Shown here piece by piece: positions 32,956-42,742 of a stretch of 64,000 nucleotides of DNA (positions are counted from its first letter, which is position 1; every line of letters starts with the position of its first letter). A program made the position numbers and the translations under genes. The notes beneath the pieces are model-generated. The model did no database searches and was not told where the DNA came from. It saw only the letters and a list, made by a program, of their open reading frames with translations. Source of the DNA: Pseudomonas sp. 6D_7.1_Bac1 (GTDB lineage Bacteria; Pseudomonadota; Gammaproteobacteria; Pseudomonadales; Pseudomonadaceae); contig NZ_JANLNW010000072.1 in NCBI RefSeq assembly GCF_025465945.1, forward strand, positions 124,001-188,000, read 5' to 3'.

Positions 32956-33438
32956 TCAGTCTGGAACAAGTTCTCGGCGTACCAGGCGCATTCCAGCGTT
33001 TTCATACAATCGCAGGGCTCGAGGGTTGTCCTCCAGGACCTTCAGATCAACGAACCCCTCGCGTCGCTGTTGAAACACACTGAATGCATGCAACAACAAC
33101 GCCCGTCCCAATCCTTGGCCCTGCGCGCGCGGATGTACCACCAGGTTCTTGATGTAGGCGCTGGTCCAGCACTGCGCCACGCCGACAATGCCTTGCACAT
33201 CCGAGGCGATGAAGCACAGCGCCGGGTCATATTCGGCATCGCGTTCAAAATGCTCGCGCCAAACCTCCAGGGCCGGAACTCGCCCACCGCCTTGTTGATA
33301 GCCCTGTTCCATCAACCCGTGCACGGCTTCGGCCAATGGCGGGCGATAGAGGCTCAGCTGGATACCGTCCGGCCAGACGACGGGCGGCAACGTCTCGGCC
33401 AGGTCGCGCCGCAGCAGCAGGCAATACGTTTGCGCCAA
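32956..33438 (-). CDS. GNAT-family N-acetyltransferase
   Basis: Protein of 160 aa with the GNAT fold: IVGVAQCWTSAYIKNLVVHP (beta4 and acceptor region), the acetyl-CoA pyrophosphate loop RAQGQGLGRALLLHA (R/QxxGxG/A motif), and the C-terminal LEDNPRALRLYENAGMRLV. The substrate is not predictable. It ends 3 bases after the cheV stop would be read on the same strand and follows cheV closely, so co-transcription with cheV is likely. Confidence 0.88.
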   Translation of the reverse strand: MAQTYCLLLRRDLAETLPPVVWPDGIQLSLYRPPLAEAVHGLMEQGYQQGGGRVPALEVWREHFERDAEYDPALCFIASDVQGIVGVAQCWTSAYIKNLVVHPRAQGQGLGRALLLHAFSVFQQRREGFVDLKVLEDNPRALRLYENAGMRLVRRELVPD

Positions 33439-33441
33439 GGC

Positions 33442-34344
33442 TTAGTTACCTTGCTGCGCGACCGCTTTTGCGGCCTCGATCAGGCATTTGGTCAGCTCTG
33501 GCGAGGAGAACTTGGTCAGCACCGCGTTCGCCCCGGCCAATCGGGCCTTTTCACTGTTCATCGCGCTGTCCAGCGAGGTGTGCAGCAGCACGTAAAGGTG
33601 GGAAAAGTCCGGAGTTTCGCGCAGGGTTCGGGTGAAGGCGTAGCCGTCCATTTCGGACATTTCGATGTCCGAGACAATCAGGTTGATCTGCTGCGCGGTG
33701 CCTTGCAGGTCCAGCAGGCAGTCGATGGCTTCCCTGGCGCTGCGTGCGGTGTGGCATTGCAGGCCGAGGTTGCGCAGGGTATGCACCGATTGTTGCAGTG
33801 CCACCTGGCTGTCATCGACCACCAGAATGCGTGCGTTGCCCAGCACTTCGGCGTCTTCCATGCTGAGCTCGGTCGGGGCCATTTCGATCTGCGCCGGGGC
33901 GATGCCGTGGATGACTTTCTCGATGTCGAGCACCTGCACCAGCGTGCCGTCCACCGAGGTCACCCCTGTGATATACGAACGCACGCCCCCGGAGCCGTAG
34001 GGCGGTGGGCGGATGTCGGTGGTCAGGCAGTGGACGATCTTGCTCACCGCCTGAACGTGCAGGCCTTGCTTGGAGCGGCTGACGTCGGTGACGATCAGGC
34101 AGCCGCCATCCGGGTCCACCAGCGGTCGTTCACCGATTGCCCGGCTCAGGTCGATCACTGACAACGAGGCGCCGCGCAGGGTGGCGATACCTTTGACGTG
34201 GGGGTGCGACTCCGGCAGCTTGGTCAGCGGCGGGCAGGGAATGATTTCACTGACTTTCAACAGGTTGATCGCCATCAGCTTGCCGCTGCGCAAGGTAAAC
34301 AGCAGAAGCGAAAGTGAATCTGCGCGGGCTTTGGTGGAGGACAT
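33442..34344 (-). CDS. cheV: Chemotaxis coupling protein CheV
   Basis: Fusion of a CheW-like coupling domain and a receiver domain (300 aa). The CheW part runs from about residue 15 to 155 (FTLRSGKLMAINLLKVSEII, IATLRGASLSVIDLSRAIG, LVQVLDIEKVIHG). The receiver part has VVDDSQVAL, the phospho-acceptor Asp in IVSDIEMSEMDGYAF, and a conserved Lys near LTKFSS. CheV links chemoreceptors to CheA and tunes adaptation. It is an orphan here: no other che genes are in the window. It runs into the acetyltransferase gene. Confidence 0.93.
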   Translation of the reverse strand: MSSTKARADSLSLLLFTLRSGKLMAINLLKVSEIIPCPPLTKLPESHPHVKGIATLRGASLSVIDLSRAIGERPLVDPDGGCLIVTDVSRSKQGLHVQAVSKIVHCLTTDIRPPPYGSGGVRSYITGVTSVDGTLVQVLDIEKVIHGIAPAQIEMAPTELSMEDAEVLGNARILVVDDSQVALQQSVHTLRNLGLQCHTARSAREAIDCLLDLQGTAQQINLIVSDIEMSEMDGYAFTRTLRETPDFSHLYVLLHTSLDSAMNSEKARLAGANAVLTKFSSPELTKCLIEAAKAVAQQGN

Positions 34345-34458
34345 AAAAACCTTCTGTGGAAAAAGGTGATGGGCGATCGCAGGACCGCCAGCAACTATTG
34401 ATATCGGGTTATCGACGCAAGCGGGGCAGGCTTTAACCTTAATGCCAAACGCTGAATC

Positions 34459-34592
34459 CTGTGGCGAGGGAGCTTGCTCCCGCTCGACTGCGCAGCAGTC
34501 GCCAAATAGGTAATTGTGTGCAGTCTATTGCAATGTGGTGACTGATTTGGGAGTGCTTCGCACTCCAGCGGGAGCAAGCTCCCTCGCCACAC
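34459..34592. repeat. REP pair (REPIN-like), GTGGCGAGGGAGCTTGCTCC type
   Basis: TGTGGCGAGGGAGCTTGCTC from 34460 (continuing to about 34500) and the inverse AGCGGGAGCAAGCTCCCTCG followed by CCACA to 34592 flank about 65 bases. It sits between cheV and norR, close to the norR stop. Confidence 0.88.
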
Positions 34593-34598
34593 TGGTTA

Positions 34599-36155
34599 CT
34601 ACTTCATCCCCAACCGCTTGGCCATCCGCCCAAGGTTTGCTCGATCCAAGCCTAGCTCACGGGCGGCGCTGGCCCAGTTGTTCTGGTGGCGTTCAAGACA
34701 AGCGGTGATCAGCTGGCGTTGATAGTGTTCGGTGGCTTGGCGCAGGTCGCCGAACACTTGCGCCGTGGGCGCAGGGTCAATGATTGCTGGCGGCAGGGCG
34801 GTTTCGACAGTGTCGTGGGGCAGGTCAAGATCCGCCGCACTCAGGCTCAGAATCTTCGGCCGCTCCCGTGAGTTGCCCAGTGCTTTCAGCGCGCTGCGGC
34901 CGATCAAGTGTTCCAGTTCGCGGACGTTGCCCGGCCAGTTGTAGGCCAGCAGTGACGCGTGTGCGTCGCTGCTCAGGCGCAGGCTGTTGAGGCCCATGCG
35001 CGAGCGGTTCTGCTCAAGGAAATAGCCGCTGAGCAACAACACATCCCGACCGCGATCACGCAGCGCCGGCACCCGCAATGGGTAAACGCTGAGGCGATGG
35101 TAGAAATCGGCGCGGTAGCGGCCGCTGCGCACCTCTTCGGCCAGGTCACGGTTAGTCGCGGCGATCAGGCGCACGTCGACGTGATGCTCCTTGTCCGACC
35201 CCAGGCGCTGTAACTGACCGCTTTGCAGCACGCGCAGCAATTTGGCCTGCACCGTCAGCGACAACTCGCCCACTTCATCGAGAAACAGCGTGCCGCCATT
35301 GGCCAGTTCGAATTTGCCGCGACGGTCGTTCATCGCCCCGGTGAAGGCGCCGCGCACGTGGCCGAACAGTTCGCTTTCCACCAGGGTGTCGGGCAGCGCG
35401 GCGCAGTTGAGGCTGATGATCGGTTTGTCGGCACGCGGTGAAGCGGCGTGGATCGCCTGGGCCACCAGCTCTTTACCGACCCCGGTTTCGCCGGTGATCA
35501 GCACGGTCAGGTCGCTGCCACCGACCAGGTTGATCTCTTCCACCAAACGCTTGTGTGCCTTGCTCTGGCCGATCATTTCGCGGTTCTGCTGGCCGCTGGC
35601 CTGGCGATAGACCTCGGCGCGCTGGTGCTCGTCTTCCGCGCGATTGGCCAGCCGTTCGATACGTTCGGCGGCGTTGACCGTGGCGGCAGCGAGGCTGGCA
35701 AAGGCTTGCAGGGCGTCCAGTTCGATGGGCTCGAAGCGCTCCGGGTCCAGGGCGTCGAGGGTCAGCAAGCCCCACGGACGCTCATCGATAAACAGCGGGC
35801 AGCCCATGCAATCGTGGACTTCCAGGTGATCGTGGAGGCCATCGACCAAGCCGTCATAGGGATCGGGCAAGGCGCTGTCGCTGGGGAAGCGCGTCGGCTC
35901 CGAGCGGCTGAGCAACACTTCAAAGCGCGGGTGTTCGCTGACCTTGAAGCGCCGCCCCAGGGTGTCGATGCTCAGACCGTTCACCGCCAGCGGCACCAGC
36001 CATTCACCGTCGAGCCGCAGCAGGGCGGCGGCGTCGCAGGGGAGCAGGGCGCGCATCGCTTCGAGCAGGCGTCGGTAGCGCTCGCCTTCCGGCAATTCGC
36101 GGGAAAGGTCGGAGACCAGTGGAAGCAGTGCGGTAAGCAAGGATTTTGCAGTCAT
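34599..36155 (-). CDS. norR: Nitric-oxide-responsive sigma54 activator NorR
   Basis: Bacterial enhancer-binding protein of 518 aa. It has an N-terminal GAF domain (about 20-175; holds the NO-sensing non-haem iron in the family), an AAA+ domain with Walker A GETGVGKELVAQAIH, sigma54-contact loop GAFTGA around residue 265, and Walker B GGTLFLDEVGEL. A C-terminal Fis-type helix-turn-helix follows (NNWASAARELGLDRANLGRM). All motifs are intact. It diverges from hmp, and three GT-N7-AC sites lie between them, one overlapping its own start codon. That location suggests it also limits its own expression. Confidence 0.95.
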   Translation of the reverse strand: MTAKSLLTALLPLVSDLSRELPEGERYRRLLEAMRALLPCDAAALLRLDGEWLVPLAVNGLSIDTLGRRFKVSEHPRFEVLLSRSEPTRFPSDSALPDPYDGLVDGLHDHLEVHDCMGCPLFIDERPWGLLTLDALDPERFEPIELDALQAFASLAAATVNAAERIERLANRAEDEHQRAEVYRQASGQQNREMIGQSKAHKRLVEEINLVGGSDLTVLITGETGVGKELVAQAIHAASPRADKPIISLNCAALPDTLVESELFGHVRGAFTGAMNDRRGKFELANGGTLFLDEVGELSLTVQAKLLRVLQSGQLQRLGSDKEHHVDVRLIAATNRDLAEEVRSGRYRADFYHRLSVYPLRVPALRDRGRDVLLLSGYFLEQNRSRMGLNSLRLSSDAHASLLAYNWPGNVRELEHLIGRSALKALGNSRERPKILSLSAADLDLPHDTVETALPPAIIDPAPTAQVFGDLRQATEHYQRQLITACLERHQNNWASAARELGLDRANLGRMAKRLGMK

Positions 36156-36206
36156 ATTGACTCCATGTAGTCGAGATGACTATAAGCCTGCTTGTGTCTA
36201 TATGAC
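36151..36206. promoter_or_regulatory. Three NorR enhancer sites
   Basis: GTCATATTGAC (36151-36161), GTCGAGATGAC (36170-36180) and GTCTATATGAC (36196-36206) all fit GT-N7-AC with a GTC...GAC inverted core, the NorR recognition pattern. Three sites are the number found upstream of E. coli norVW. The first covers the norR start codon. Confidence 0.85.
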
Positions 36207-36217
36207 TACACTATTTA

Positions 36218-36230
36218 TAACATATTGATT
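36218..36230 (+). promoter_or_regulatory. IHF site between NorR sites and hmp promoter
   Basis: TAACATATTGATT is a full match to YAANNNNTTGATW, the reverse form of the IHF consensus. It lies in an AT-rich stretch between the enhancer sites and the -24/-12 element, where a bend would bring NorR to the polymerase. Confidence 0.65.
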
Positions 36231-36246
36231 TATATGAATTTAATTA

Positions 36247-36262
36247 TTGGCATGGAAACTGA
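36247..36262 (+). promoter_or_regulatory. Sigma54-type promoter of hmp
   Basis: TTGGCATGGAAACTGA has the -24 GG (36249-36250) exactly ten bases before a -12 dinucleotide that reads GA rather than the usual GC. Spacing and -24 element are right; the -12 is imperfect. Context (NorR and IHF sites upstream, hmp downstream) supports it. Confidence 0.65.
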
Positions 36263-36311
36263 TATGTAACGGTTAGAAAGCTATAAACCCAGCCGTTCAG
36301 GAGTACCCCTT

Positions 36312-37493
36312 ATGCTTAGCGCGCAAGACCGTGCCATCGTCAAATCCACCGTACCGTTGCTCGAAAGCGGTGGCGAAGCCCTGATCACCCACTTCTATCG
36401 CATGATGCTCTGCGAATACCCGCAGGTGCGCCCGCTGTTCAACCAGGCGCACCAGGCCAGCGGCGACCAGCCTCGGGCCTTGGCGCGCGGCGTACTGATG
36501 TACGCGCGGCACATTGATCAGCTCGATCAGTTGGGTGACCTGGTGGCGAAGATCATCAACAAGCACGTTGCCCTGCAAATCCTGCCGGAGCATTACCCGA
36601 TTGTCGGCGCTTGCCTGCTGCGGGCGATATCCGAGGTGCTCGGTGACGATATCGCCACGCCAGAAGTGATGAGCGCCTGGGGCGCGGCCTACAATCAACT
36701 GGCCGACATCCTGATCGGCGCCGAAACCGCGATCTACGACCAGAAAGCCCAAGCCCATGGTGGCTGGCGCGGGGCGCGGGAATTCAAACTGGCCAAACGT
36801 GTGGAGGAGAGTGCGGAAATCACCTCGTTCTACTTTGAACCGGCGGACAAAGGGCCGATTCTCGCAGCGGAACCGGGTCAATACATCGGCATGAAACTGA
36901 TCCTCGACGGTGAAGAAATTCGTCGCAACTACTCGCTGTCGTCCCTGGGTGATAACGGTCAGTACCGCATCAGTGTCAAACGCGAAGAGGGCGGCCGTGC
37001 CTCGAACTACCTGCACGACCAGTTCCCTGTCGGCGCCAGCATCCTGTTGTTCCCGCCAGCGGGCGAGTTCACCCTGACCGCCAGCGACAAGCCGTTGGTG
37101 CTGATCAGCGGCGGCGTCGGCATCACACCAACACTGCCGATGCTTGAAGCGGCGCTGGCCACCGAGCGTCCGGTGCACTTTATCCACTGCGCGCGTAACG
37201 GTGGTGTGCATGCGTTTCGTGACTGGATCAACGGTCTGGCCGAGCGTCATCCGCAACTCAAGCACTTCTATTGCTATGCCGAAGATGATGGGGTCAGCCC
37301 GGCAGCGCATAAGGTCGGGCTGTTGAGCCAGGAGCAGTTGGCGGACTGGTTACCGAAAGAGCGCGACCTGGACGCTTATTTCCTGGGGCCCAAAGGTTTC
37401 ATGGCCGCGATCAAGCGCCACCTCAAGGCCCTGGGTGTGCCAGAGAAGCAGAGTCGCTACGAATTTTTCGGCCCGGCTGCTGCGCTGGAATAA
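36312..37493 (+). CDS. hmp: Flavohaemoglobin nitric oxide dioxygenase Hmp
   Basis: Oxidises NO to nitrate with O2 and NAD(P)H. The 393 aa protein has an N-terminal globin (about 1-135), with the proximal His in IINKHVALQI (about residue 85) and distal-pocket Tyr/Gln in ITHFYRMM and PLFNQ. The FAD domain has RRNYSLSS and GRASNYLH, and the NAD domain has VLISGGVGITPTLPML and CARNGGVHAF, ending RYEFFGP. AGGAG precedes the ATG by 8 bases. It is the NorR target here, replacing the norVW flavorubredoxin of E. coli. Confidence 0.97.
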   Translation: MLSAQDRAIVKSTVPLLESGGEALITHFYRMMLCEYPQVRPLFNQAHQASGDQPRALARGVLMYARHIDQLDQLGDLVAKIINKHVALQILPEHYPIVGACLLRAISEVLGDDIATPEVMSAWGAAYNQLADILIGAETAIYDQKAQAHGGWRGAREFKLAKRVEESAEITSFYFEPADKGPILAAEPGQYIGMKLILDGEEIRRNYSLSSLGDNGQYRISVKREEGGRASNYLHDQFPVGASILLFPPAGEFTLTASDKPLVLISGGVGITPTLPMLEAALATERPVHFIHCARNGGVHAFRDWINGLAERHPQLKHFYCYAEDDGVSPAAHKVGLLSQEQLADWLPKERDLDAYFLGPKGFMAAIKRHLKALGVPEKQSRYEFFGPAAALE

Positions 37494-37810
37494 GCGCAGT
37501 GTGGCGACTCGGGTAGACCGAGTCGCCTTCATCGCGAGCAGGCTCGCTCCCACAGTGGATTGGCGTTGTGACTCAGATTGTGATCACACCACCATTCACC
37601 TGTGGGAGCGAGCCTGCTCGCGATGGCATCATCCGCTTCGCCACAGATCCAACTGTTTAATCCGCTGTTAATAAGCCTGCCGTTAATTCCCTCCTGTTAA
37701 TCCACCCCAGTGGTCAGCGTGTAAACTTGCGATCAATTGATACGCGAAAGGCCCACTGCGGTCGGTGGGCCTGTTGAACACAACCAGCACTTTTGGCAAA
37801 GGAAACGGGA
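37494..37810. other. hmp-dsbB spacer: REPIN, TTAAT repeats and hairpin
   Basis: No gene is supported in this gap. It contains the REPIN at 37530-37626, four TTAAT-containing repeats at 37655-37701, and a hairpin GGCCCAC/GTGGGCC at 37750-37771, without a T-run, about 40 bases before the dsbB start. Confidence 0.6.
37530..37626. repeat. REP pair (REPIN), GCGAGCAGGCTCGC type
   Basis: CATCGCGAGCAGGCTCGCTC (37530 on) and the inverse TGTGGGAGCGAGCCTGCTCG (37601 on, ending about 37626) with about 46 bases between, just after hmp. Same family and layout as 32857-32948. Confidence 0.9.
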
Positions 37811-38320
37811 ATGAATGAGGAAATGATGCGGTTGGGACGTGAGCGGCGCTTTCTGGTCCTGCTGGGCGTCATCTGCCTGGCGTTGATCGGTGGCGCGCTG
37901 TACATGCAAGTGGTGCTGGGCGAGGCGCCATGCCCGCTGTGCATCCTGCAACGTTATGCGCTGTTGCTGATCGCGATCAGTGCCTTTGTCGGTGCCGCCA
38001 TGCGCACTCGCCGCAGCATCACCGTGTTTGAAGGGCTGGTGGTGATTTTCGCCCTGGCCGGCGCCGCAACGGCCGGGCATCACGTCTATACACAGTTCTA
38101 CCCGGCAGTCAGTTGCGGCATCGATGTGCTGCAACCGATTGTCGACGGCTTGCCGCTGGCAAAGATCTTCCCGCTGGGCTTCCAGGTCGACGGCTTCTGC
38201 GAGACACCGTACCCGCCGATCCTCGGCCTGTCGCTGGCACAATGGGCGCTCGTGGCCTTTGTGTTGACTGTGGTGCTGGTGCCGCTGCTCGTCTCGCGTA
38301 ACCGCAAACACCTGAACTGA
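37811..38320 (+). CDS. dsbB: Disulfide bond formation protein DsbB
   Basis: Inner-membrane protein that reoxidises DsbA with quinone. The 169 aa protein has four helices. The first periplasmic Cys pair is CPLC (residues 41-44), and the second pair is the Cys of VSCGIDV and the Cys of GFCETPY. The quinone-site Arg of CILQRYALL is present. AAAGGA precedes the ATG at 37811 by about 8 bases; a TTG six codons upstream is less likely. Length and topology are typical. Confidence 0.94.
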   Translation: MNEEMMRLGRERRFLVLLGVICLALIGGALYMQVVLGEAPCPLCILQRYALLLIAISAFVGAAMRTRRSITVFEGLVVIFALAGAATAGHHVYTQFYPAVSCGIDVLQPIVDGLPLAKIFPLGFQVDGFCETPYPPILGLSLAQWALVAFVLTVVLVPLLVSRNRKHLN

Positions 38321-38350
38321 GGCCGCTCGCCGCCGCCACAGGCCTTGAAA

Positions 38351-38387
38351 AAACGCCCCGGTCCTCGAAAAGAGGCCGGGGCGTTTT
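38351..38387 (+). terminator. Terminator after dsbB
   Basis: Long stem AACGCCCCGG-T-CCTC / GAGG-CCGGGGCGTT with loop GAAAA and a TTTT tail. Very stable; probably also usable on the minus strand. Confidence 0.9.
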
Positions 38388-39133
38388 GCGTTTCAGCGGT
38401 CTTGTAAAAGGATTGTGATGCGCGGCTAAGAAGGCTGTGTCGCATGTGCGACATGTTGTCACAGCTCAGGTGTGGCAACTCATTTCAAAGTCGATTGTCG
38501 TCGCTGAAACTGACAAGGAATTTACCTCACTGACGGGCTTCCCCAAAGCACAGCCAAGGCGCCGCAGCAGGCAGTTTTAACAGGCTTGGACGAATGGCCA
38601 AATGCCTTGTGACAGGGGGCTTTGGCGAGGTCGGCGACGCTTCTGGAGACGGCGATGCTGTCTGAACTGTGGACAGTAGACCTACATTTTTCGAGGTTCC
38701 TGTTGAGAATAAATCGCGATACCATGAAAAATCTTTGCAGAAACCGTTAATGATTGTTGCCGTATCCGATAAAAATTATTTCGAGTTGAGACATGGTTTA
38801 TACAACGTTACATATCTACAATCGCCCGCACTGAAATTCCGGCGCGGCGCTCTCCTTGGCACAAGGGGCGGTCGTGGGGCTTTAACGGGCTTCATTCGAC
38901 GCCAGGTGTCGGCGCCTTCCAACTATCCGCACCAAATGGAATTGGTCTGTAACAAGGCCTTTGACCACGAATTCGAATAAGAACTCACCGCTAGCCCAGG
39001 ATGTGTCGATCAGCGGTTAACGCGCGACGGGCAAGCCCTTATTCAATCCAAGAAAAATGCCAACCCTTGGCAGGGTGAAGTGTTGGCGATCAAAACCCAA
39101 CTGCATTGCGCAAGCTGCTTTAGAGGTCGTGAG
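38388..39133. other. Long cyoA upstream region without a supported gene
   Basis: About 745 bases with no convincing coding sequence. A 103-codon + strand frame (38669-38980) has no recognisable family, no ribosome binding site and atypical composition, so I do not call it. A TACAAT at 38817-38822 could be a -10 for the cyo operon, but its -35 is poor. The stretch around 38690-38825 is clearly AT-rich compared with the flanks. I see no Fur or Anr palindrome of good quality. Confidence 0.5.
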
Positions 39134-40078
39134 ATGAGTAAAAACAGGTACCCCAGATTACTAGGCTTATTGCCGCTGCTCGGCACGCTGTTGCTGGGAG
39201 GTTGCAACATGACCTTGCTCGACCCCAAGGGCCAGGTCGGTCTGGATGAACGAAACCTGATCATCACCGCCACGCTGCTGATGCTGTTGGTCGTTGTGCC
39301 GGTCATCGTCATGACCTTCGCCTTCGCCTGGAAATACCGCGCGTCGAACCAGAACGCCGACTACGCGCCAAAATGGTCCCACTCCACCAAGATTGAAATC
39401 GCGGTGTGGACTGTTCCGGTGCTGATCATCATCGCCCTGGGTTACGTCACCTACAAATCGACCCATGCCCTGGACCCTTACCGTCCGCTGGATTCCGACG
39501 TCAAGCCGATCACCATTGAAGTGGTCGCCATGGACTGGAAGTGGCTGTTCATCTACCCGGAACAAGGCATCGCCACGGTCAACAAGATCGTGTTCCCGGC
39601 CCACACGCCAATCAACTTCAAAGTCACCTCCGACACCGTGATGAACTCGTTCTTCATCCCGGGCCTGGGCGGCCAGATCTACGCGATGGCGGGCATGCAG
39701 ACCAAGCTGCACCTGATCGCCAACCAGAACACCGAGCTTGAAGGTATCTCCGCCAACTACAGCGGCGCTGGCTTCACCGGCATGAAATTCAAAGCGATCG
39801 CCACTTCCCAGGAAGATTTCGACGCCTGGGTCAGTGACGTCAAGAAGGCACCTAAACAGCTTGAAAAAGCTGAATACGAAGCCCTTTCCAAACCAAGCCA
39901 GAACAACCCGGTTGAACTCTACTCCTCGTACACGCCGAACCTGTTCCAGATCATCCTCGACAAGTACGAAGGCATGAAACCGGGCAAGCCGATGCACCAC
40001 GAGAAAGACGAGAAAGAAGTGGCCGGTATGGAAGGAATGGACATGAGTTCGCATTCAGCTGCCGGGGCAGAGGAGTAA
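39134..40078 (+). CDS. cyoA: Cytochrome bo3 ubiquinol oxidase subunit II CyoA
   Basis: Lipoprotein subunit of the proton-pumping quinol oxidase. The 314 aa protein has a signal ending LLLGGC, two membrane helices ([20 protein letters not shown] and [19 protein letters not shown]), then a cupredoxin domain ([51 protein letters not shown]) lacking the CuA ligands, as in quinol oxidases. The His/Asp/Glu-rich tail is short. I use ATG 39134 with GAGG 7 bases upstream; the frame opens at 39080. Confidence 0.96.
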   Translation: MSKNRYPRLLGLLPLLGTLLLGGCNMTLLDPKGQVGLDERNLIITATLLMLLVVVPVIVMTFAFAWKYRASNQNADYAPKWSHSTKIEIAVWTVPVLIIIALGYVTYKSTHALDPYRPLDSDVKPITIEVVAMDWKWLFIYPEQGIATVNKIVFPAHTPINFKVTSDTVMNSFFIPGLGGQIYAMAGMQTKLHLIANQNTELEGISANYSGAGFTGMKFKAIATSQEDFDAWVSDVKKAPKQLEKAEYEALSKPSQNNPVELYSSYTPNLFQIILDKYEGMKPGKPMHHEKDEKEVAGMEGMDMSSHSAAGAEE

Positions 40079-40081
40079 ACG

Positions 40082-42112
40082 ATGTTTGGTAAATTAAGTT
40101 GGGAAGCGGTCCCGTTCCACGAGCCGATTGTGATGGTAACCATCGCCATGATCGCGCTCGGTGGTCTGGCGGTGTTCGCTGCAATCACCTATTTCAAGAA
40201 GTGGACCTACCTGTGGTCCGAGTGGCTGACTTCGGTTGACCACAAGAAAATCGGCGTGATGTACATCATCGTGGCCATGATCATGCTGCTGCGTGGTTTT
40301 GCCGACGCCGTCATGATGCGTTCCCAGTTGGCCCTGGCCACCGAGGGTTCGCCTGGCTACCTGCCACCTGAACACTATGACCAGATCTTCACCGCTCACG
40401 GTGTGATCATGATCATCTTCATGGCGATGCCATTCTTCACCGGCCTGATGAACCTTGCGGTGCCGCTGCAGATCGGCGCGCGTGACGTTGCCTACCCGTT
40501 CCTGAACTCCCTGAGCTTCTGGCTGCTGGTCTCCGGCGTCGTGCTGGTGAACGTGTCCCTGGGTGTCGGCGAATTCGCCCGTACCGGTTGGGTTGCATAC
40601 CCACCGCTGTCGGAACTGGGCTACAGCCCGGGCGTGGGTGTGGACTACTACATCTGGGCACTCCAGCTATCGGGGTTAGGTACGACGTTAACCGGGGTCA
40701 ACTTCCTGGCCACCGTGCTGAAAATGCGTACCCCGGGCATGAAAATGATGGACATGCCGATCTTCACCTGGACCTGCACCTGGGCCAACGTTCTGATCGT
40801 CGCTTCCTTCCCGATCCTGACCGCTACCCTGGCATTGCTGACGCTTGACCGTTACATGGATTTCCACATTTTCACCAATGAACTGGGTGGAAATCCGATG
40901 ATGTACGTCAACCTGTTCTGGGCCTGGGGTCACCCCGAGGTTTACATCCTGATTCTGCCGGCGTTCGGGATCTTCTCCGAAGTCATCTCGACCTTCTCCG
41001 GCAAGCGTCTGTTCGGCCACCACTCGATGATCTACGCCAGTGGCGCGATCTCGATCCTGGGCTTCATGGTCTGGCTGCACCACTTCTTCACCATGGGTTC
41101 GGGTGCCAACGTCAACGCCTTCTTCGGTCTGGCGACGATGCTCATCTCGATTCCGACGGGGGTGAAGCTATTCAACTGGCTGTTCACCATCTATCGCGGT
41201 CGTCTGCGTATCACCAGCCAGGTTCTGTGGACCCTGGGCTTCATGGTGACCTTCGCCATCGGCGGCATGACCGGCGTACTGCTGGCCATCCCGGGTGCTG
41301 ACTTCGTACTGCACAACAGCCTGTTCGTGATCGCTCACTTCCACAACGTGATCATCGGTGGCGCGGTATTCGGCTACATCGCCGGTTTCGGCTTCTACTT
41401 CCCTAAAGCGTTCGGCTTCAAGCTGCACGAAGGTTGGGGCAAGGCAGCGTTCTGGTTCTGGATCTCGGGCTTCTTCGTCGCGTTCATGCCGCTCTATGTA
41501 CTGGGCTTCATGGGCATGACCCGTCGTCTGAACAGCACCACCAACCCTGAGTGGACGCCGTACCTGCACGTTGCAATGGTCGGTGCGGTACTGATCGCCT
41601 TCGGTATTGCCTGCCAGTTGATCCAGTTGTACGTGAGTATCCGTGATCGCAAGCTGCCGCAGAACATGTGCGAAGCCGGTGACCCGTGGAATGCCCACAC
41701 GCTGGAATGGTCGACCTCGTCGCCACCACCGTTCTACAACTTCGCCGTACTGCCGAAAGCCGAAGGCATCGACCCGTTCACCGAGGCCAAGGAAAACGGT
41801 ACTGCGTACCAGGCTCCAGCCCGTTACGAGCCGATCCACATGCCAAACAACACCGCGACCGGTCTGGTCATGGGTGCTCTGTTGACCGTGTTCGGTTTCG
41901 CGATGATCTGGCACATCTGGTGGATGGCCATCGCAGGCCTGGCCGGCACCGTGATCTATTTCGTCATCCACGCTGCCCGTGATGACCAGGGCTACATGGT
42001 CCCGGTTGAAACAATCGAGCGCATCGAAGCCGAGCAGCACAAGCGTCTGGTAGCGGCCAAAGCGATCCCGGCCACCGCCACCCGTGTTGAAACCTCGTTG
42101 GAACAGGCTTAA
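40082..42112 (+). CDS. cyoB: Cytochrome bo3 ubiquinol oxidase subunit I CyoB
   Basis: Catalytic subunit holding haem b, haem o3 and CuB, 676 aa with about 15 helices. Haem and copper ligands are visible: [16 protein letters not shown] (haem b His), [16 protein letters not shown] (CuB His and cross-linked Tyr), LHHFFTMG (CuB His pair), and [11 protein letters not shown] (haem His pair). DHKKIGVMY near the N-terminus is typical. It follows cyoA by 3 bases and precedes cyoC by 3. Confidence 0.98.
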   Translation: MFGKLSWEAVPFHEPIVMVTIAMIALGGLAVFAAITYFKKWTYLWSEWLTSVDHKKIGVMYIIVAMIMLLRGFADAVMMRSQLALATEGSPGYLPPEHYDQIFTAHGVIMIIFMAMPFFTGLMNLAVPLQIGARDVAYPFLNSLSFWLLVSGVVLVNVSLGVGEFARTGWVAYPPLSELGYSPGVGVDYYIWALQLSGLGTTLTGVNFLATVLKMRTPGMKMMDMPIFTWTCTWANVLIVASFPILTATLALLTLDRYMDFHIFTNELGGNPMMYVNLFWAWGHPEVYILILPAFGIFSEVISTFSGKRLFGHHSMIYASGAISILGFMVWLHHFFTMGSGANVNAFFGLATMLISIPTGVKLFNWLFTIYRGRLRITSQVLWTLGFMVTFAIGGMTGVLLAIPGADFVLHNSLFVIAHFHNVIIGGAVFGYIAGFGFYFPKAFGFKLHEGWGKAAFWFWISGFFVAFMPLYVLGFMGMTRRLNSTTNPEWTPYLHVAMVGAVLIAFGIACQLIQLYVSIRDRKLPQNMCEAGDPWNAHTLEWSTSSPPPFYNFAVLPKAEGIDPFTEAKENGTAYQAPARYEPIHMPNNTATGLVMGALLTVFGFAMIWHIWWMAIAGLAGTVIYFVIHAARDDQGYMVPVETIERIEAEQHKRLVAAKAIPATATRVETSLEQA

Positions 42113-42115
42113 ACC

Positions 42116-42742
42116 ATGTCGAACTTAGTGACCAATGCTGGACACACCCATGTCGATGGACATGGGCACGATGACCATCACCACGACTCGGGCGAGATGA
42201 CCGTATTCGGTTTCTGGCTCTACCTGATGACCGACTGCATTCTGTTTGCGTCGATCTTCGCGGTGTACGCGGTACTGGTAAACAACGTAGCCGGTGGCCC
42301 GTCGGGCCACGACATCTTCGAACTGCCGTACGTGCTGGGTGAAACCGCCTGCCTGTTGTTCAGTTCGATCACCTACGGCTTCGCCATGCTGGCGTTGTTC
42401 AAGGGCAAGAAAACTCAGGTACTGGGCTGGTTGGCGATTACCTTCCTGTTCGGTCTGGGCTTCATCGGCATGGAGATCAACGAGTTCCACACGCTGATCT
42501 CCGAAGGCTTCGGTCCGAACCGCTCAGGCTTCCTGTCCGGGTTCTTCACCCTGGTCGGCACCCACGGTCTGCACGTGACCAGCGGTCTGATCTGGATGGC
42601 GATCATGATGTATCAGGTCAACAAACATGGCCTGACGTCGACCAACAAGACCCGCTTGAGCTGCCTGAGCCTGTTCTGGCACTTCCTGGACGTTGTGTGG
42701 ATCTGCGTATTCACCGTTGTTTACCTGATGGGGACTCTGTAA
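42116..42742 (+). CDS. cyoC: Cytochrome bo3 ubiquinol oxidase subunit III CyoC
   Basis: Membrane subunit of 208 aa with five helices: [74 protein letters not shown], and [17 protein letters not shown]. It has a His-rich N-terminal tail ([18 protein letters not shown]), a form common in Pseudomonas CyoC that may bind metal. The stop overlaps the cyoD ATG by one base. Confidence 0.97.
   Translation: MSNLVTNAGHTHVDGHGHDDHHHDSGEMTVFGFWLYLMTDCILFASIFAVYAVLVNNVAGGPSGHDIFELPYVLGETACLLFSSITYGFAMLALFKGKKTQVLGWLAITFLFGLGFIGMEINEFHTLISEGFGPNRSGFLSGFFTLVGTHGLHVTSGLIWMAIMMYQVNKHGLTSTNKTRLSCLSLFWHFLDVVWICVFTVVYLMGTL

Noticed and set aside
36225-36238. Anr/Fnr-type box TTGAT-TTAT-ATGAA upstream of hmp
   Set aside because: The right half deviates from ATCAA, and the same bases fit the IHF consensus fully in the expected place between NorR sites and the promoter.
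38669-38980. A 103-codon + strand frame in the cyoA upstream region
   Set aside because: No ribosome binding site, no recognisable domain, and odd composition. More likely part of a non-coding leader or spacer.
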